This document shows positions 35,701 to 43,865 of a stretch of 53,785 nt of DNA, one piece after another. Position 1 is the stretch's first letter. The number at the start of each line of letters is the position of its first letter. Position numbers and translations under genes: made by a program. This stretch comes from CAYSPG01 sp964432885. GTDB taxonomy: Bacteria; Bacteroidota; Bacteroidia; AKYH767-A; OLB10. The notes under the pieces were generated by a model. The model saw only the letters and a program-made list of their open reading frames with translations, made no database searches and was not told the DNA's origin. The stretch spans positions 1 to 53,785 of the forward strand of contig CAYSPG010000025.1 in assembly GCA_964432885.1 (NCBI GenBank). Direction: 5' to 3'.

Positions 35701-36646
35701 TGATGGTATTACATCTACTTTGTCAACTACACTTCCGTATGTAATATATAATTGGTCAACTACAGCGTCCACATCGTCAATTGTTGTTAGTGATGATGAT
35801 GATTATACCGTAACAGTAACCGATGTTAACGGATGTGTTAATACATCTCCTGTATTTCATTTTACTGTAAATCCGGTACCTGTTGTTGATTTTACAAATG
35901 ATACCAGCAAAACATGTGAAATACCACTTATTCATTTTACAAATCTTTCAACATATCAGCCCGGTGCCGAGTTTCATTGGAATTTGAGTGATAGTGCAAC
36001 ATCAACTGATGTAAACCCATCGCATGTTTATAGTTTACCAAATACCTACCAAATACAACTTGTGGTGGTAAACCCAACAGGATGCAAAGACAGTTTAACC
36101 AAGGATGTAGATGTTATTTTCTATCCGCTTGCGGAGGCTGAGTTTGCAGCCAATCCAACGGTTACAAACATTTTTAGCTCATCGGTAAACTTTATTGATA
36201 AATCAAAAAATGCGGTTAAGTGGACATGGTATTTTGGTGATGGAGCAACATCAAATCAGCAAAACCCGCAACATTATTATCCTGAAATTGGAGAGTATGT
36301 TGTAAAGCTTATTGTTGAAAATATTTCTGGCTGTCCGGATGAAACCCAAACAGAGATTGTAATTAATCCATTTTACCTACCTAATGCATTTAGCCCTAAC
36401 GGAGATGGTGCAAATGATAATTTCTTTAATCCTGGTTTTTCATTGGATGTGCAATCGTTTAATCTGAAAATATTTAACCGCTGGGGTCAGAAATTTTTTG
36501 AAGCCACTGATTTTACCGATACCTGGAATGGAAATGATGGCCATGGATCCAATGCACCTCAGGGTACGTATGTTTACAGTTTAAGCATAACAGCTCATAA
36601 CGGAAAAAATTATCAGTATAACGGAACAGTTACGCTGGTGAGATAA
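29741..36646 (+). CDS. Giant T9SS type B cargo with tandem Ig-like repeats and PKD domains
   Basis: A 2,301-aa secreted protein. Signal peptide about 1-23 (LLFTSIVLLMTTVRLEA). A conserved N-terminal region follows (SHLFGGEITWKCL, VYRDCNG), as often seen in gliding-associated giants, then beta-rich domains to about 730. Fourteen tandem repeats averaging 88 aa span residues 735-1973, a further Ig-like unit follows, and PKD domains start at about 2049 and 2133 (WTWYFGDGATSN). The C-terminus (about 2210-2301) is the T9SS type B/gliding C-terminal domain: LPNAFSPNGDGANDNF, FNRWGQKFFE, DTWNGND, APQGTYVYSL. Type B cargo is typically linked to adhesion or gliding at the surface. It probably acts as a long stalk-like adhesin. 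It ends in a strong terminator. Confidence 0.9.
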   Translation: MNRKIYLLFTSIVLLMTTVRLEASHLFGGEITWKCLPTGQFVFQVKVYRDCNGIPHSPYASLNVYGHPSVCNIPLNAAATVNNDISPPQCSNDCNSGGPGTTEEWIQESNPVFLSGVPPATGWVFEVNGCCRNTLNNVGGGGQSFSLRAIMYPYLGLNTNPCYDSSPFFAEKPNTFICVGYPFTYNPTAVDPERDSIVYSWDYPLQTPTNNPCQTYNGAIINFSAPYSVNSQLPGAPVLDSQSGEVTFHVPNAPTGNFATCIKVTAYKCGIKVAEIFRDYGVTLTAGCIVQGVAPNNINKPPTIQLLNPYTNVLTTFDTTIYVGDTLRYKFTGQDFQANLGGGLQQITISASGQQFGKDDTAKYSGCLIPPCAYLDKVSPSTVPILNVVNFTWPVECQHIEPASGCLSANNKYYFILKAEDDYCPAPAPSVATVTVTVLRPPKLPSPTLLGANVFGNGDVGLYWETPGGAGVRDTHYTFNQYSVYAALSAAGPWVLVDSIETLEGFYQKGDTVTATQLSLLGPGVNGQTDTIYFLVSTLSVCGDSSSVTFGVGGTLTSPASIIRSMYVNAANNGCGTTVSWNSMIGNNPPAALYDIWREYPAGVWTKIANQITGYTYDDSFTKTICTGNVGYKISTNIIFMSGILPMYSSIKSVIIDNNFVAAVAPANAVICPGQLANFSASPLNGACFTYSYNWSTGGSGSTTSTSTGGNHTVTITQNPSGCVSNAPYSVTVAPIPTASISGTASVCPGVATNLTINFTGTSPWNYIMAINGVAQASQSTSTNPLVIPVNPAATTTYTLNSVSSNCPGNVAGSATVTVWATPTIAISNTTNDTICTGSNSTVTLAFTGQPPFNYVYSINGVPSAPQVAAVSPVVLNVSPSLTTTYGLVSLTDGHNCTGTMAGTRKIVVIPTPTATLSVSGNDTICIGSGSTIKIDFTGTPPFVCNVRDNTTGLLTPVSTNLNSITLPVTPSSNTSYTILNFVSSTKNCPGTLSGSALIVVKPLPTANISVVGQAAICNGQAANLQVVFTGTGPYTFGLVTNAGAPVNTAAAASPHNLVVNPTATTNYIVTSVTDKFCTKTNINDTVNILVRPLPTAVLSGTTSICAGKSTTLTFTFTGTGPWSGNYTANGNPGGVFNTSTNPYSVTVSPSGTTTYALGAIVNDAYCQNSTNPATAIVTVNPLPTATISGAPTVCAGINTNLTVNFTTGTAPWTFYYHNTAGQTFGPITTSANPYNLPVNPTATTTYVLDSVFSTGCKGSVNGSALVTVHPLPTSVFTVASDTICAGGNTNLQIQFTGTGPFTYQLTGGAVQNATSNPQIINVSPVVLTNYQLATIADNTCSATVNQNVSVAVIQLPTATISTTTPSLCTGQAGSITINFTGQPPYSTTWSNGTVNTPVNSASNSITIPVNPTASATTYSLVGTVTGLYGCSAAVNPATALINVHPLPTATVSGNSTVCAGTATSFNINFTGTGPFNYTYSNGSTNTSGTTSNNPVTINVTPSSTTTYTPVAITDTYCTGTVLNGNAVVTVNPLPTASITGNDTICFGGNTSITINFTGTAPYNYSYSANGTSAGNFVANTNSVTIPIAPTTSTTYALGATVTDANTCVGNSSATTVYVKVTPTPSATLAGTTSICNGASTNLQLTLTGEAPYTYSYFAGATLMGPFTTNVNSLTIPVSPTSSTTYTLPATVVGNGCTGPANGNAVITVNQIPTATLSIIDDTVCAGNGTNLQIQFNGVAPFTYQFSGQPVQNASSNPYLIPVAPAATTTYTLTTVSDAFCSGQIGQSVLLKVLPNPTATITTTTPDICVNDNGSLTVNFTGVGPFATTYTTNGTNSFPVTSSTTSSVIPVTPVQSTTYTLTGVVTSLYGCNSPVVSSTAITVHDLPTAAISGNPVICYGDQTSISISFTGVAPFNYTYLNNLSGQSASGTTNSNPVVIPVSPLATTNYTVTATSDAHCLATQLTGLANVIVNPLPTPVITGVNEVCDGITSTLSTTLPYVIYNWSTTASTSSIVVSDDDDYTVTVTDVNGCVNTSPVFHFTVNPVPVVDFTNDTSKTCEIPLIHFTNLSTYQPGAEFHWNLSDSATSTDVNPSHVYSLPNTYQIQLVVVNPTGCKDSLTKDVDVIFYPLAEAEFAANPTVTNIFSSSVNFIDKSKNAVKWTWYFGDGATSNQQNPQHYYPEIGEYVVKLIVENISGCPDETQTEIVINPFYLPNAFSPNGDGANDNFFNPGFSLDVQSFNLKIFNRWGQKFFEATDFTDTWNGNDGHGSNAPQGTYVYSLSITAHNGKNYQYNGTVTLVR
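31943..35659 (+). repeat. Fourteen tandem protein-coding repeats (about 88 aa each)
   Basis: Each unit opens with a PLPTA-like turn. It then has xxICAGxxTNL, then NFTGTGPF, an NPxxIPVxPTxTTTY block and a late cysteine before xVTV. Two cysteines per unit could form a disulfide. At the DNA level the units are diverged enough that only short blocks are identical, so the array is old or kept variable. Confidence 0.85.
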
Positions 36647-36665
36647 AAAATAATTTAGCTTTTGT

Positions 36666-36703
36666 AAATGCGGCTGGTTCAGTTTTTTGAACCAGCCGCA
36701 TTT
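36666..36703 (+). terminator. Rho-independent terminator with 16-bp perfect stem
   Basis: AAATGCGGCTGGTTCA pairs perfectly with TGAACCAGCCGCATTT around a GTTTTT loop, 19 nt after the stop at 36646, followed by AATTTAT. It could work in both directions. Confidence 0.8.
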
Positions 36704-36711
36704 AATTTATA

Positions 36712-36743
36712 TAGTACAGTAACTAATATTAGTTACTGTACTA
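36712..36743. promoter_or_regulatory. Perfect 32-bp palindrome upstream of the Kelch-like cargo gene
   Basis: Half-site TAGTACAGTAACTAAT followed immediately by its exact reverse complement, with no spacer or mismatch. It starts 8 nt after the terminator stem and ends 57 nt before the ATG at 36801. There is no T-tract, so it is more like an operator for a dimeric regulator, or an element scar, than a terminator. Confidence 0.7.
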
Positions 36744-36800
36744 AGCTGATAAAATTAACTCCAAAAGGTTTCTTTGTCCTAAATATAAAATCAGTATACA

Positions 36801-38120
36801 ATGAAAAAACTAAATGTAGTACTAACTGCAATAATTGTCGCAATAGCATTTCAAACATCGGGTCAGTGGACAATAGCAAATTTACAATCAGGCCGGTCGA
36901 TGCTGGCAGCAACGTCAGGAGGGAATCGGGCAGTATTTGCCGGAGGAATAGGAATGATAAGCATCCCACCCCCAGATGCAGATGTATATAACAATGGTGC
37001 TGGAATTTGGTCGCCTGGTACATTAGGGCAGGGGCGAACTTCACTTGCTGCTGCCGCTGGTGGAAATAAATTATTGTTTGCAGGTGGAGCAGATGACTGG
37101 ATACTTTCGGTATTTACCAATGTAGATATATACTTTGTAGGCACCAATACTTTTGCCACTTCGCATCTAAGCCTTGCGCGTGCAAAACTTGCCGGTACCG
37201 GAGCCGGAAGCAAAGTTTTATTTGGCGGAGGCCAAAATCCAAACATACCGGCTGTTTTCGACAGGGTTGATATTTTTGATACTGCCACTTTAGGATGGAC
37301 TCAATCACAGCTTTCAACGGGACGATTTGATTTATGTGCTGCAAGTGCGGGAACAAAGGTGGTTTTTGCAGGTGGAACCGATTTTGCAAACACAAAATAT
37401 AATACAGTGGATATTTATGATGTGGTTACAGGAATATGGACAACCGATTCGCTTTCTGAAGCGCGGTCAAATCTTGCAGCAACTTCATGTGGAAGTAAAA
37501 TTTATTTTGGAGGTGGCATTAATGCCAATGGTATGAGCAATGTGGTTGACATTTATGATGTGATAACAAACACCTGGACAGTTGATTCATTATCGCAGGC
37601 TCGAGGTTTTTTGTGTGCAGCAACAGTTGGCAACAAGGTTTTTTTTGCAGCAGGCAGTGATGCCAATTTTTCCACAACGTTTAACACGGTAGATATTTTT
37701 GATACTGTATCAGCAACATGGTCAACAACCTCGCTTACTACGGCACGTACACTTGCAGCAGCCACATCAGTAGGAAATAAATTTATGATAGGTGGGGGCG
37801 CTCCGGGAGCATTTGGTGCTCTTAATACAGTTGAAATTTATACAGTGCTTGGAGTTGGATTGCAGGATGAAAAAGCAAACACCTCATTGCACATTTTTCC
37901 TAATCCTGTTTCACAAAATTCGCAAGTAAAATTTATGAATACATTACGCAATGCTAAACTTGAAATAATGAATGTTGATGGCAGAATGGTTTATGAAAAA
38001 ATGCTTGAAGAAAACACCGGAACTTTTGAAATAAATTTAAGCTGTTTTGCTAAAGGGGTATATTTTTTGCAGATTAAAAATAGCGATTACACAGCCACAG
38101 AAAAGTTGATAATAGAATAA
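36801..38120 (+). CDS. Secreted Kelch-type beta-propeller, T9SS type A cargo
   Basis: A 439-aa protein. Signal peptide about 1-22 (VVLTAIIVAIAFQTSGQ). About six to seven Kelch-like blades follow, each with a GG pair, NxVDIYDxxTxxW and an LSxAR segment (VDIYDVVTGIWTTDSLSEAR, FGGGINANGMSNVVDIYDV). The T9SS type A tail starts at about 362 (LHIFPNPVSQN) and contains FAKGVYFLQIK. Kelch propellers usually bind proteins or glycans. It is a single gene behind a 32-bp palindrome and ends in a bidirectional terminator. The binding partner is unknown. Confidence 0.85.
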   Translation: MKKLNVVLTAIIVAIAFQTSGQWTIANLQSGRSMLAATSGGNRAVFAGGIGMISIPPPDADVYNNGAGIWSPGTLGQGRTSLAAAAGGNKLLFAGGADDWILSVFTNVDIYFVGTNTFATSHLSLARAKLAGTGAGSKVLFGGGQNPNIPAVFDRVDIFDTATLGWTQSQLSTGRFDLCAASAGTKVVFAGGTDFANTKYNTVDIYDVVTGIWTTDSLSEARSNLAATSCGSKIYFGGGINANGMSNVVDIYDVITNTWTVDSLSQARGFLCAATVGNKVFFAAGSDANFSTTFNTVDIFDTVSATWSTTSLTTARTLAAATSVGNKFMIGGGAPGAFGALNTVEIYTVLGVGLQDEKANTSLHIFPNPVSQNSQVKFMNTLRNAKLEIMNVDGRMVYEKMLEENTGTFEINLSCFAKGVYFLQIKNSDYTATEKLIIE

Positions 38121-38138
38121 TATTTTGAATGGGCATAA

Positions 38139-38169
38139 AAAAAGCGGCTTCAACTTTGAGCCGCTTTTT
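38139..38169. terminator. Bidirectional terminator between convergent cargo genes
   Basis: AAAAAGCGGCT and AGCCGCTTTTT form an 11-bp stem with a 9-nt loop. T-rich tracts follow on both strands, serving the plus gene ending at 38120 and the minus gene ending at 38186. Confidence 0.8.
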
Positions 38170-38185
38170 AATTAATCGCTACTTT

Positions 38186-41014
38186 TTAGTTTAGGATAAG
38201 TTTATGAATAAATTGTTTTCCGCCTTTTTCAATAAACATTTGGTAAACTCCTGCATTTAAATCAGCAATAGAAATTTTGTTGTTTATTTCACTTGTGATT
38301 TCGCTTTTAACAAGGCGAGCTGTTGCATCATAAATTTTAATATGGCTTTGCAATAGCTCATTAAAATTAATATTCAACACATCTTTTGCGGGATTAGGAA
38401 AAACAGAAATTCCATTTTTTGCCAATTCCTGAATACCAACTGGCCCAACAAAAACAGTAACGGGTACAAAATTACTTAAACATGTAAGCGGGTTAAGCTG
38501 TACTTGCCAATCGTAGAAATAATAGAAGTACTGTGCTCCAAAAGAAGTTCCGGTAAGTGAAACTCCATCAATTAACGTGTAAGGATATGCAACACCGGTT
38601 TGATTTCGGGTTAATCTAGGACTTGCATTTCCCCAACCAACAATTGCCTGATTAAATGCTGCATCGGTACCCAAGGTGTAATCTATGCCGGGTGTTAAAT
38701 TAAAATTAAGTGTTACAACCTGCGAATCGGGAAGAATATTTATGTCAACAAAATTAATAAGTGTTGCATTGGCATCGCGCAATTCAATTCTTCTGGTACC
38801 AGGCAAGTCGGTATAAACTTTTACGGTTTTTAAAATGCAATTATCCAATACATCAAAATACATCAAGGCATTGGTAGTATTGTTTCCGCTATAAGTTTGT
38901 GTTGAGTACGGCACTCCTACAGGAAATATTCCACCACCAAAATTATCGGCTGCCTGCATCCAATAAGTGGTTGTGCTATTTAATACCGGAGTAGTAAACG
39001 AATTTCCGGTGTAAAGTACAGTGCCTCCTGTTGAAGTTGGATACCACGAAACATTATTGCCTGTGGCAGTAATTGTGGTTGAGCCCGGTGAAGGAAGATT
39101 TACATTACTTGCTGATGGATCAGCAACTGTGTGAACAGTCACTGAAATAGAGGAAGATGTCCAGGCCTGACAATATCCCTGCACTGTTAATGTGTAAGTT
39201 CCGGATTGTGTAATGGTTGCATTTTGAGTGGTATCTCCATTGCTCCAAGTATAAGACGAAAACCCGGCAGGGCCTAATAACTGTACCGAACTGCCACTAC
39301 AAAACTCTGTTTCGCCACTGGCAGAAATTACGGGCGTTTGGTTTGGCGATTGAACAACTGAAATGGTTGGCGACTGAGCCACACATGCGTTACCGGTTTG
39401 TGATACAATAACATTGTAATCACCTGCTGTGGTAACTAATATTGATTGGTTTGTGCTGCCATCGCTCCATAAATAATTGTATCCGGCAGGTGCTGTAATA
39501 GTTAAGTTTTGTCCTGAACATAAAACAGGAGGGCCGCTTAACGTAAGTGCTGCCTGAGGTGACACGCAAAGATTTTCGGTAACTGTTAAAAACTGGTTTA
39601 TAGCCGGATTTACTATTGTTTGGTCTGTACCGCTTGGCCAGTTAATTACCACTGAGTCTATGGCAGCAGCAGTTCCTAATCCAAAATGAAGCATTGCAGA
39701 GTTAATGGTTCCGTAACTTTCACCGGCACGCACTTCGCGCAACTGTACTCCCCAGGCACCATAAATTTTTGCACGTGTGCCTATAGCACTCTGGTTGCTA
39801 ATTGTGCCTTTTAGCTGCAAAGTGAAAAAGTTGTTTGCGTTTCTATCGTTCATCCATATCACATCATCTATGTTTGTAGGTGTGGTATAAATGTTTGCAT
39901 AGCTTGCATAAATGTCAATAAAACCATCATGATTTAAATCGCCTACAGCAAATGATTCCATGTCGTTTGAGTCAAACAATCCGGTTATTTTGGTAAAAGT
40001 TCCGTTGCCATTATTTTTATAAAAGCGGGCATCGCTACCGGTTATAAGAAGGTCAACAAACCCATCGTTATCAAAATCTTCCATCACACTTTCAATAGGC
40101 ATGATGTCGGTAATGTCAAAACCAGTAGAAGATGTAATATCGGTATAGTGTCCTGTTCCATCGTTTTCAAAAATCTGGCTTTCGTGGTCATGATTGGTTG
40201 CTAACAAATCCAAATCGCCATCGTTGTTAATGTCGCCAAAACTTGCTGTCCATGTTTGCCAGCCGTTTGCAACACCGTATGTGGCTGCCATTTCGGTATA
40301 ATTATTATTTCCATCATTAACAAACAGTACATCAATTCTGCGAGGATCGTTTACGTTGCTTACACCCTGACGGCATTTTGCAATGTATAAATCCAAATCG
40401 CCATCGTTATCAAAATCTGTCCACACGCTGCCGTAGTTTCCTGAGTTATCTGAACCATTGGGCAAATTAAAATTTATAATACCCGACATTGAAAAATTTC
40501 CGGTTCCATCGTTTTGGTAAATATGGCTTGCGGCATTATCATCGCAGCAAAAAATATCAATCCATCCATCATTATTAAAATCGCCAAATGTTGCATTTTG
40601 TAAAAAGAAACCCGAGGCGGGTAACCATGATAATGTAGCAGCGGTTCCTGTTGCATTTGTTTTAAGCAATCCTATTCCCTGGCTGCCATCAGCTACAATG
40701 TCGCGATAGCCATTATGATCAACATCGGCAACTGCCATTGCCCAAGCTCCGCCACCAAAATCTCCAAGATAAACGTTGTTGTATTGGTTGTCGGTAATTT
40801 GAACTTCAACGTTGCAGTATCTTCCGTCATCCAGCCGAACAATGTCATCAAGCCCATCGTTATTCCAGTCAACAATTGCTACAGGGCACCCACTGTGAAA
40901 GTTGGCATTGCCAAGCCGAGCATTTCTATTGGTAAAAGAAATTTGTGCAATTGAATTTGCAGCAAACGATACTGTAAATGCAAGTGTTAAAATTGAGTGT
41001 AAATTTTTCTTCAT
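38186..41014 (-). CDS. FG-GAP/VCBS and ASPIC/UnbV domain T9SS type A cargo
   Basis: A 942-aa secreted protein with a signal peptide (about 1-23, ending SIAQ). FG-GAP/VCBS propeller repeats run about 40-390, with calcium-type DxDxDG loops (DWNNDGLDDIV, DFDNDGDLDLYIA, DINNDGDLDLLA). An ASPIC/UnbV domain spans about 391-475 (LHFGLGTAAAIDSVVINWPS). Two Ig-like units follow (about 485-650), then a lectin-like stretch. The C-terminus from about 865 is a T9SS type A tail (ISVFPNPAKDVLNIN, DLNAGVYQMFIEK). Such proteins are common among cell-surface Bacteroidota cargos. It is separated by 44 bp from the cytochrome gene upstream on the same strand. Confidence 0.88.
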   Translation of the reverse strand: MKKNLHSILTLAFTVSFAANSIAQISFTNRNARLGNANFHSGCPVAIVDWNNDGLDDIVRLDDGRYCNVEVQITDNQYNNVYLGDFGGGAWAMAVADVDHNGYRDIVADGSQGIGLLKTNATGTAATLSWLPASGFFLQNATFGDFNNDGWIDIFCCDDNAASHIYQNDGTGNFSMSGIINFNLPNGSDNSGNYGSVWTDFDNDGDLDLYIAKCRQGVSNVNDPRRIDVLFVNDGNNNYTEMAATYGVANGWQTWTASFGDINNDGDLDLLATNHDHESQIFENDGTGHYTDITSSTGFDITDIMPIESVMEDFDNDGFVDLLITGSDARFYKNNGNGTFTKITGLFDSNDMESFAVGDLNHDGFIDIYASYANIYTTPTNIDDVIWMNDRNANNFFTLQLKGTISNQSAIGTRAKIYGAWGVQLREVRAGESYGTINSAMLHFGLGTAAAIDSVVINWPSGTDQTIVNPAINQFLTVTENLCVSPQAALTLSGPPVLCSGQNLTITAPAGYNYLWSDGSTNQSILVTTAGDYNVIVSQTGNACVAQSPTISVVQSPNQTPVISASGETEFCSGSSVQLLGPAGFSSYTWSNGDTTQNATITQSGTYTLTVQGYCQAWTSSSISVTVHTVADPSASNVNLPSPGSTTITATGNNVSWYPTSTGGTVLYTGNSFTTPVLNSTTTYWMQAADNFGGGIFPVGVPYSTQTYSGNNTTNALMYFDVLDNCILKTVKVYTDLPGTRRIELRDANATLINFVDINILPDSQVVTLNFNLTPGIDYTLGTDAAFNQAIVGWGNASPRLTRNQTGVAYPYTLIDGVSLTGTSFGAQYFYYFYDWQVQLNPLTCLSNFVPVTVFVGPVGIQELAKNGISVFPNPAKDVLNINFNELLQSHIKIYDATARLVKSEITSEINNKISIADLNAGVYQMFIEKGGKQFIHKLILN

Positions 41015-41058
41015 TTAATAAAGATTAAGTTGTTAGTATAATTAGTTTAAATTTTAAA

Positions 41059-43002
41059 TTACAAGTTAAGGATTTTTTTAGAAATTATTCCTTCGCTGGT
41101 TTTAATTGACAGGTGATAAATTCCTTTTGTTTTTGGAAGCATTATTTGAGTAGTGCTTACGTTTATTTTTTTCTGTTGAGTAAATACTTTTTTTCCGTAT
41201 TGATTAAACAATGTTATTTCAGAAACAGAAGCGCCATTAGAAGTGATTAGAACTTTGTTGTCAAATGTAGGATTTGGCCATACTGTAATTTTATCTTTTT
41301 TGAAATAAGTTTCAACACCTACAGGTACTACAATATTTAGCAAGGTATCACTTCCAACAAGTACAGGGCTTTTATCAGCATTGTTATACATTGTTAAAAA
41401 GGTATCAATTTCAGCGGAGCTAAAAGTACTCATTTCGGTAAGCCAACCCGGTGGAACGGCCTGGTAATAAACACTTGCGCTTATATTGATAATGCCTGAG
41501 TAACCATTTAAACCCACGTTGTAATACACGATGTCTTTTCCGGTTCCCTGAGTAATTCCGTTTTTATTAAAGTTGGCATCGGTAAGTGCATTGCCAACAA
41601 TTTTGCAGGTGTCATAAGTATAATGCAAATCGGTAAAGCCAACGGGAGGGATGCGGTTATCTGTTAACGGAGTTGCCGCGCGCTCTAAAACAGTGGTTAC
41701 ATCACCGTTTACATCGCCCATTACCAACTGATAAATTTGCGATTGGGTTTGTGCGGTTATTACATCATGATGTGCTTCAAACGGTGTTGCAATATTTTGA
41801 ACTTCATAATTGTTATCAAACATACCCGATGCAAAAAGTGTATCGCCATTGCTTTTGGTTACCAGCAGTTGCAATACAGCTCTGCGCGAAGGGTAGCCAC
41901 TTGGAAACTTATGGCCAGCTTTGTTTAGCAACGATACGTTAAGATAAGCAGTGTCTGCAAGTATAGAGTCAACATGAGCTGTTACGGTTAGCGATTGTTT
42001 GGTAAGCATGTCATTGATTACAGCCAATGTGCTGTCAAAATTTTTGTCATCGGCATTTACGCCAAGGCTTACTTTGTTATCCTTAATAAGTTTTACCATA
42101 AACGAGTTGCCACCGGCAAACTTGTGGAGATTAAATGGAGAGCGACCAGGCAAAGCGGTATATCCATTGGCAAGTTTTACAGGGTCTTCAATTTCGGGCA
42201 TGTGGCACGTTTGGCATGTGCTGGGCTGAGCAGGATATACAGAGTTTAGCCATTCGTGATAAGTAGCCTGCTCCACAAAAGTGCCCCCTGTAGGATTGCC
42301 GGCAAGATCAACAGTATTTGATATAAGCGTGTGGCATGGTGAACAAAACCGGCTTTCGCTTACATGCGTGCTGTAGGTGGGAATTAAACCCACGTACAAT
42401 TGCATGGGGCCAACAACAGGATTATCAAAAGGCCCATACAATACATGGTTTGTATCATACGGAATTTGTCCGGTAAACAAGGCTCCCAAATCGCTTGAAT
42501 CACCAATGGCATGGCAACCACCACACGCAACGCCTGCCTGTCCTAACGTGTCGGTGGCTAAATCGGCAAGCGTGTAATAGGTCTGGCCTTTGTACATGGC
42601 CGAGTAATGACCCATTGGTGCATGGCATGATGTACACAATGTTTGCAACTCGTTGGCATGTGCCGGATTAACCAGTATTTCATGACTCACTTTTGCTTTC
42701 CATAGTGGATCAACTCCTGAAAGACCCATCATGGAAGTTTCCCAGTCGTCATAAAGGTTTACATCATTGCCATTGATATCTACATTGGCAATGCCCATCG
42801 TATCAAACCCATGACAGCCTTTGCAGTTTTGTGGGGTTAAAAAATATTCGCCAGTATCAATAGGAGTAAGTTTATGATTAAGAAAAAATGCAAGTTCTTC
42901 TTCAGTATGAAACGATGTAGCCTGATATTTTTTAAACGGAAACAATGCCAGCAGGATGATAAAAAGCAAACAGGGAGCAATAACCAGTACTTTGTTCTTC
43001 AT
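41059..43002 (-). CDS. Pentaheme cytochrome c with T9SS type A tail
   Basis: A 647-aa protein started at the ATG at 43002, which begins a clean signal/anchor helix (VLVIAPCLLFIILLALFPF). A TTG-started reading to 43059 adds an unlikely head. Five CxxCH heme sites are present: CKGCH 60-64, CTSCH 123-127, CGGCH 160-164, CSPCH 220-224 and CQTCH 263-267. The C-terminal about 350 residues are beta-rich, and the last about 75 form a T9SS type A tail (ITVWPNPTFDNK, TKGIYHLSIK). Heme attachment happens in the periplasm, and the tail implies export across the outer membrane afterwards. A role in extracellular electron transfer is therefore plausible but inferred. Confidence 0.85.
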   Translation of the reverse strand: MKNKVLVIAPCLLFIILLALFPFKKYQATSFHTEEELAFFLNHKLTPIDTGEYFLTPQNCKGCHGFDTMGIANVDINGNDVNLYDDWETSMMGLSGVDPLWKAKVSHEILVNPAHANELQTLCTSCHAPMGHYSAMYKGQTYYTLADLATDTLGQAGVACGGCHAIGDSSDLGALFTGQIPYDTNHVLYGPFDNPVVGPMQLYVGLIPTYSTHVSESRFCSPCHTLISNTVDLAGNPTGGTFVEQATYHEWLNSVYPAQPSTCQTCHMPEIEDPVKLANGYTALPGRSPFNLHKFAGGNSFMVKLIKDNKVSLGVNADDKNFDSTLAVINDMLTKQSLTVTAHVDSILADTAYLNVSLLNKAGHKFPSGYPSRRAVLQLLVTKSNGDTLFASGMFDNNYEVQNIATPFEAHHDVITAQTQSQIYQLVMGDVNGDVTTVLERAATPLTDNRIPPVGFTDLHYTYDTCKIVGNALTDANFNKNGITQGTGKDIVYYNVGLNGYSGIINISASVYYQAVPPGWLTEMSTFSSAEIDTFLTMYNNADKSPVLVGSDTLLNIVVPVGVETYFKKDKITVWPNPTFDNKVLITSNGASVSEITLFNQYGKKVFTQQKKINVSTTQIMLPKTKGIYHLSIKTSEGIISKKILNL

Positions 43003-43177
43003 GTAATAGGGCTTTTGAAAAAGCCACACAATTATACAGTTTAATGGCTTACGGGGCAAGTTGGTTTATTCATCATGAATATGTAATTATTTGCACAGTT
43101 GTTTGTTAAATAAGAGGAGAAAATGCCTTAGGTAAAACTTTTTATTTTAAAATTGCACCTCTTAAAAAGCAAATCAA

Positions 43178-43300
43178 TTGAAAAACGAAAAAATAAAACT
43201 ATGGTTTAAGCGCCTTGGCTTTGCCGGCTTTATGTTTTTTTTAATAAAAGGGTTGGTTTGGATTGCTGTTTTTTATGGTGCGGCAAAGTGGTTTAAGTAA
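43178..43300 (+). CDS. 40-aa single-helix membrane protein with TTG start
   Basis: Reads LKNEKIKLWFKRLGFAGFMF, then FLIKGLVWIAVFYGAAKWFK, and stops at 43300. It is a basic N-terminus, one transmembrane helix and a WFK end. The only upstream start is TTG at 43178; an internal ATG would cut off the basic head. It fills the gap just before gmk (convergent, 4 bp apart). Similar short proteins are familiar in Bacteroidota, from memory and not checked. Function unknown. Confidence 0.65.
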   Translation: MKNEKIKLWFKRLGFAGFMFFLIKGLVWIAVFYGAAKWFK

Positions 43301-43304
43301 GAAA

Positions 43305-43865
43305 TTACCTTAAAAACTTTTCTACTAATACTTTTGCTTCAGCACAGGCATCTTCTAATTTGTAATTTACAATTACGTTGTCAAAATAATTTTGATATGA
43401 AAGTTCATGGATGGATTTATCAAGCCGCTTTTTCAAACTTTCAGGGGTTTCGGTATTACGTGCAACTAGGCGATGTTTTAAATCATCCACCGAAGGGGGT
43501 CTTACAAAAACGGTAATTAAGTTATCGCCAAAATGTTTTTTGATGTTTAATCCACCTTCTACATCTACATCAAAAATTACCGAGCAGTTTTCTTTTTCAA
43601 TGCGCTGCACTTCTGATTTTAAGGTTCCATAAAAGCCGTTGTGGTACACTTCTTCCCACTCAATAAAAGCATTTTGGGCTATTTTGTTTTTAAAATCATC
43701 AACGGATAAAAAATGATAATCAATTCCATTGGTTTCATTTGGGCGCATGGCACGGGTGGTTGCCGAAACCGAAAATTTTAATTGTGGAAACTCCTTAAGT
43801 AAAAAATGCACAATGGTGGTTTTACCACTTCCGCTGGGTCCGCAAAATAAAAAATGCTTTTTCAT
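43305..43865 (-). CDS. gmk: Guanylate kinase
   Basis: A 186-aa cytosolic enzyme phosphorylating GMP (or dGMP) to GDP with ATP. P-loop GPSGSGKT at 9-16. GMP-binding residues include the SVSATTRAMRPNE block (about 32-44), with Y51 in GIDYHFL and the FIEWEEVYHNGFYGT segment (about 68-82). FDVDVEGGLNIKK follows (about 99-111). The length is typical. Its ATG overlaps the yicC stop by 1 nt, so the genes are translationally coupled in the order yicC-gmk, as in many bacteria. Confidence 0.97.
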   Translation of the reverse strand: MKKHFLFCGPSGSGKTTIVHFLLKEFPQLKFSVSATTRAMRPNETNGIDYHFLSVDDFKNKIAQNAFIEWEEVYHNGFYGTLKSEVQRIEKENCSVIFDVDVEGGLNIKKHFGDNLITVFVRPPSVDDLKHRLVARNTETPESLKKRLDKSIHELSYQNYFDNVIVNYKLEDACAEAKVLVEKFLR

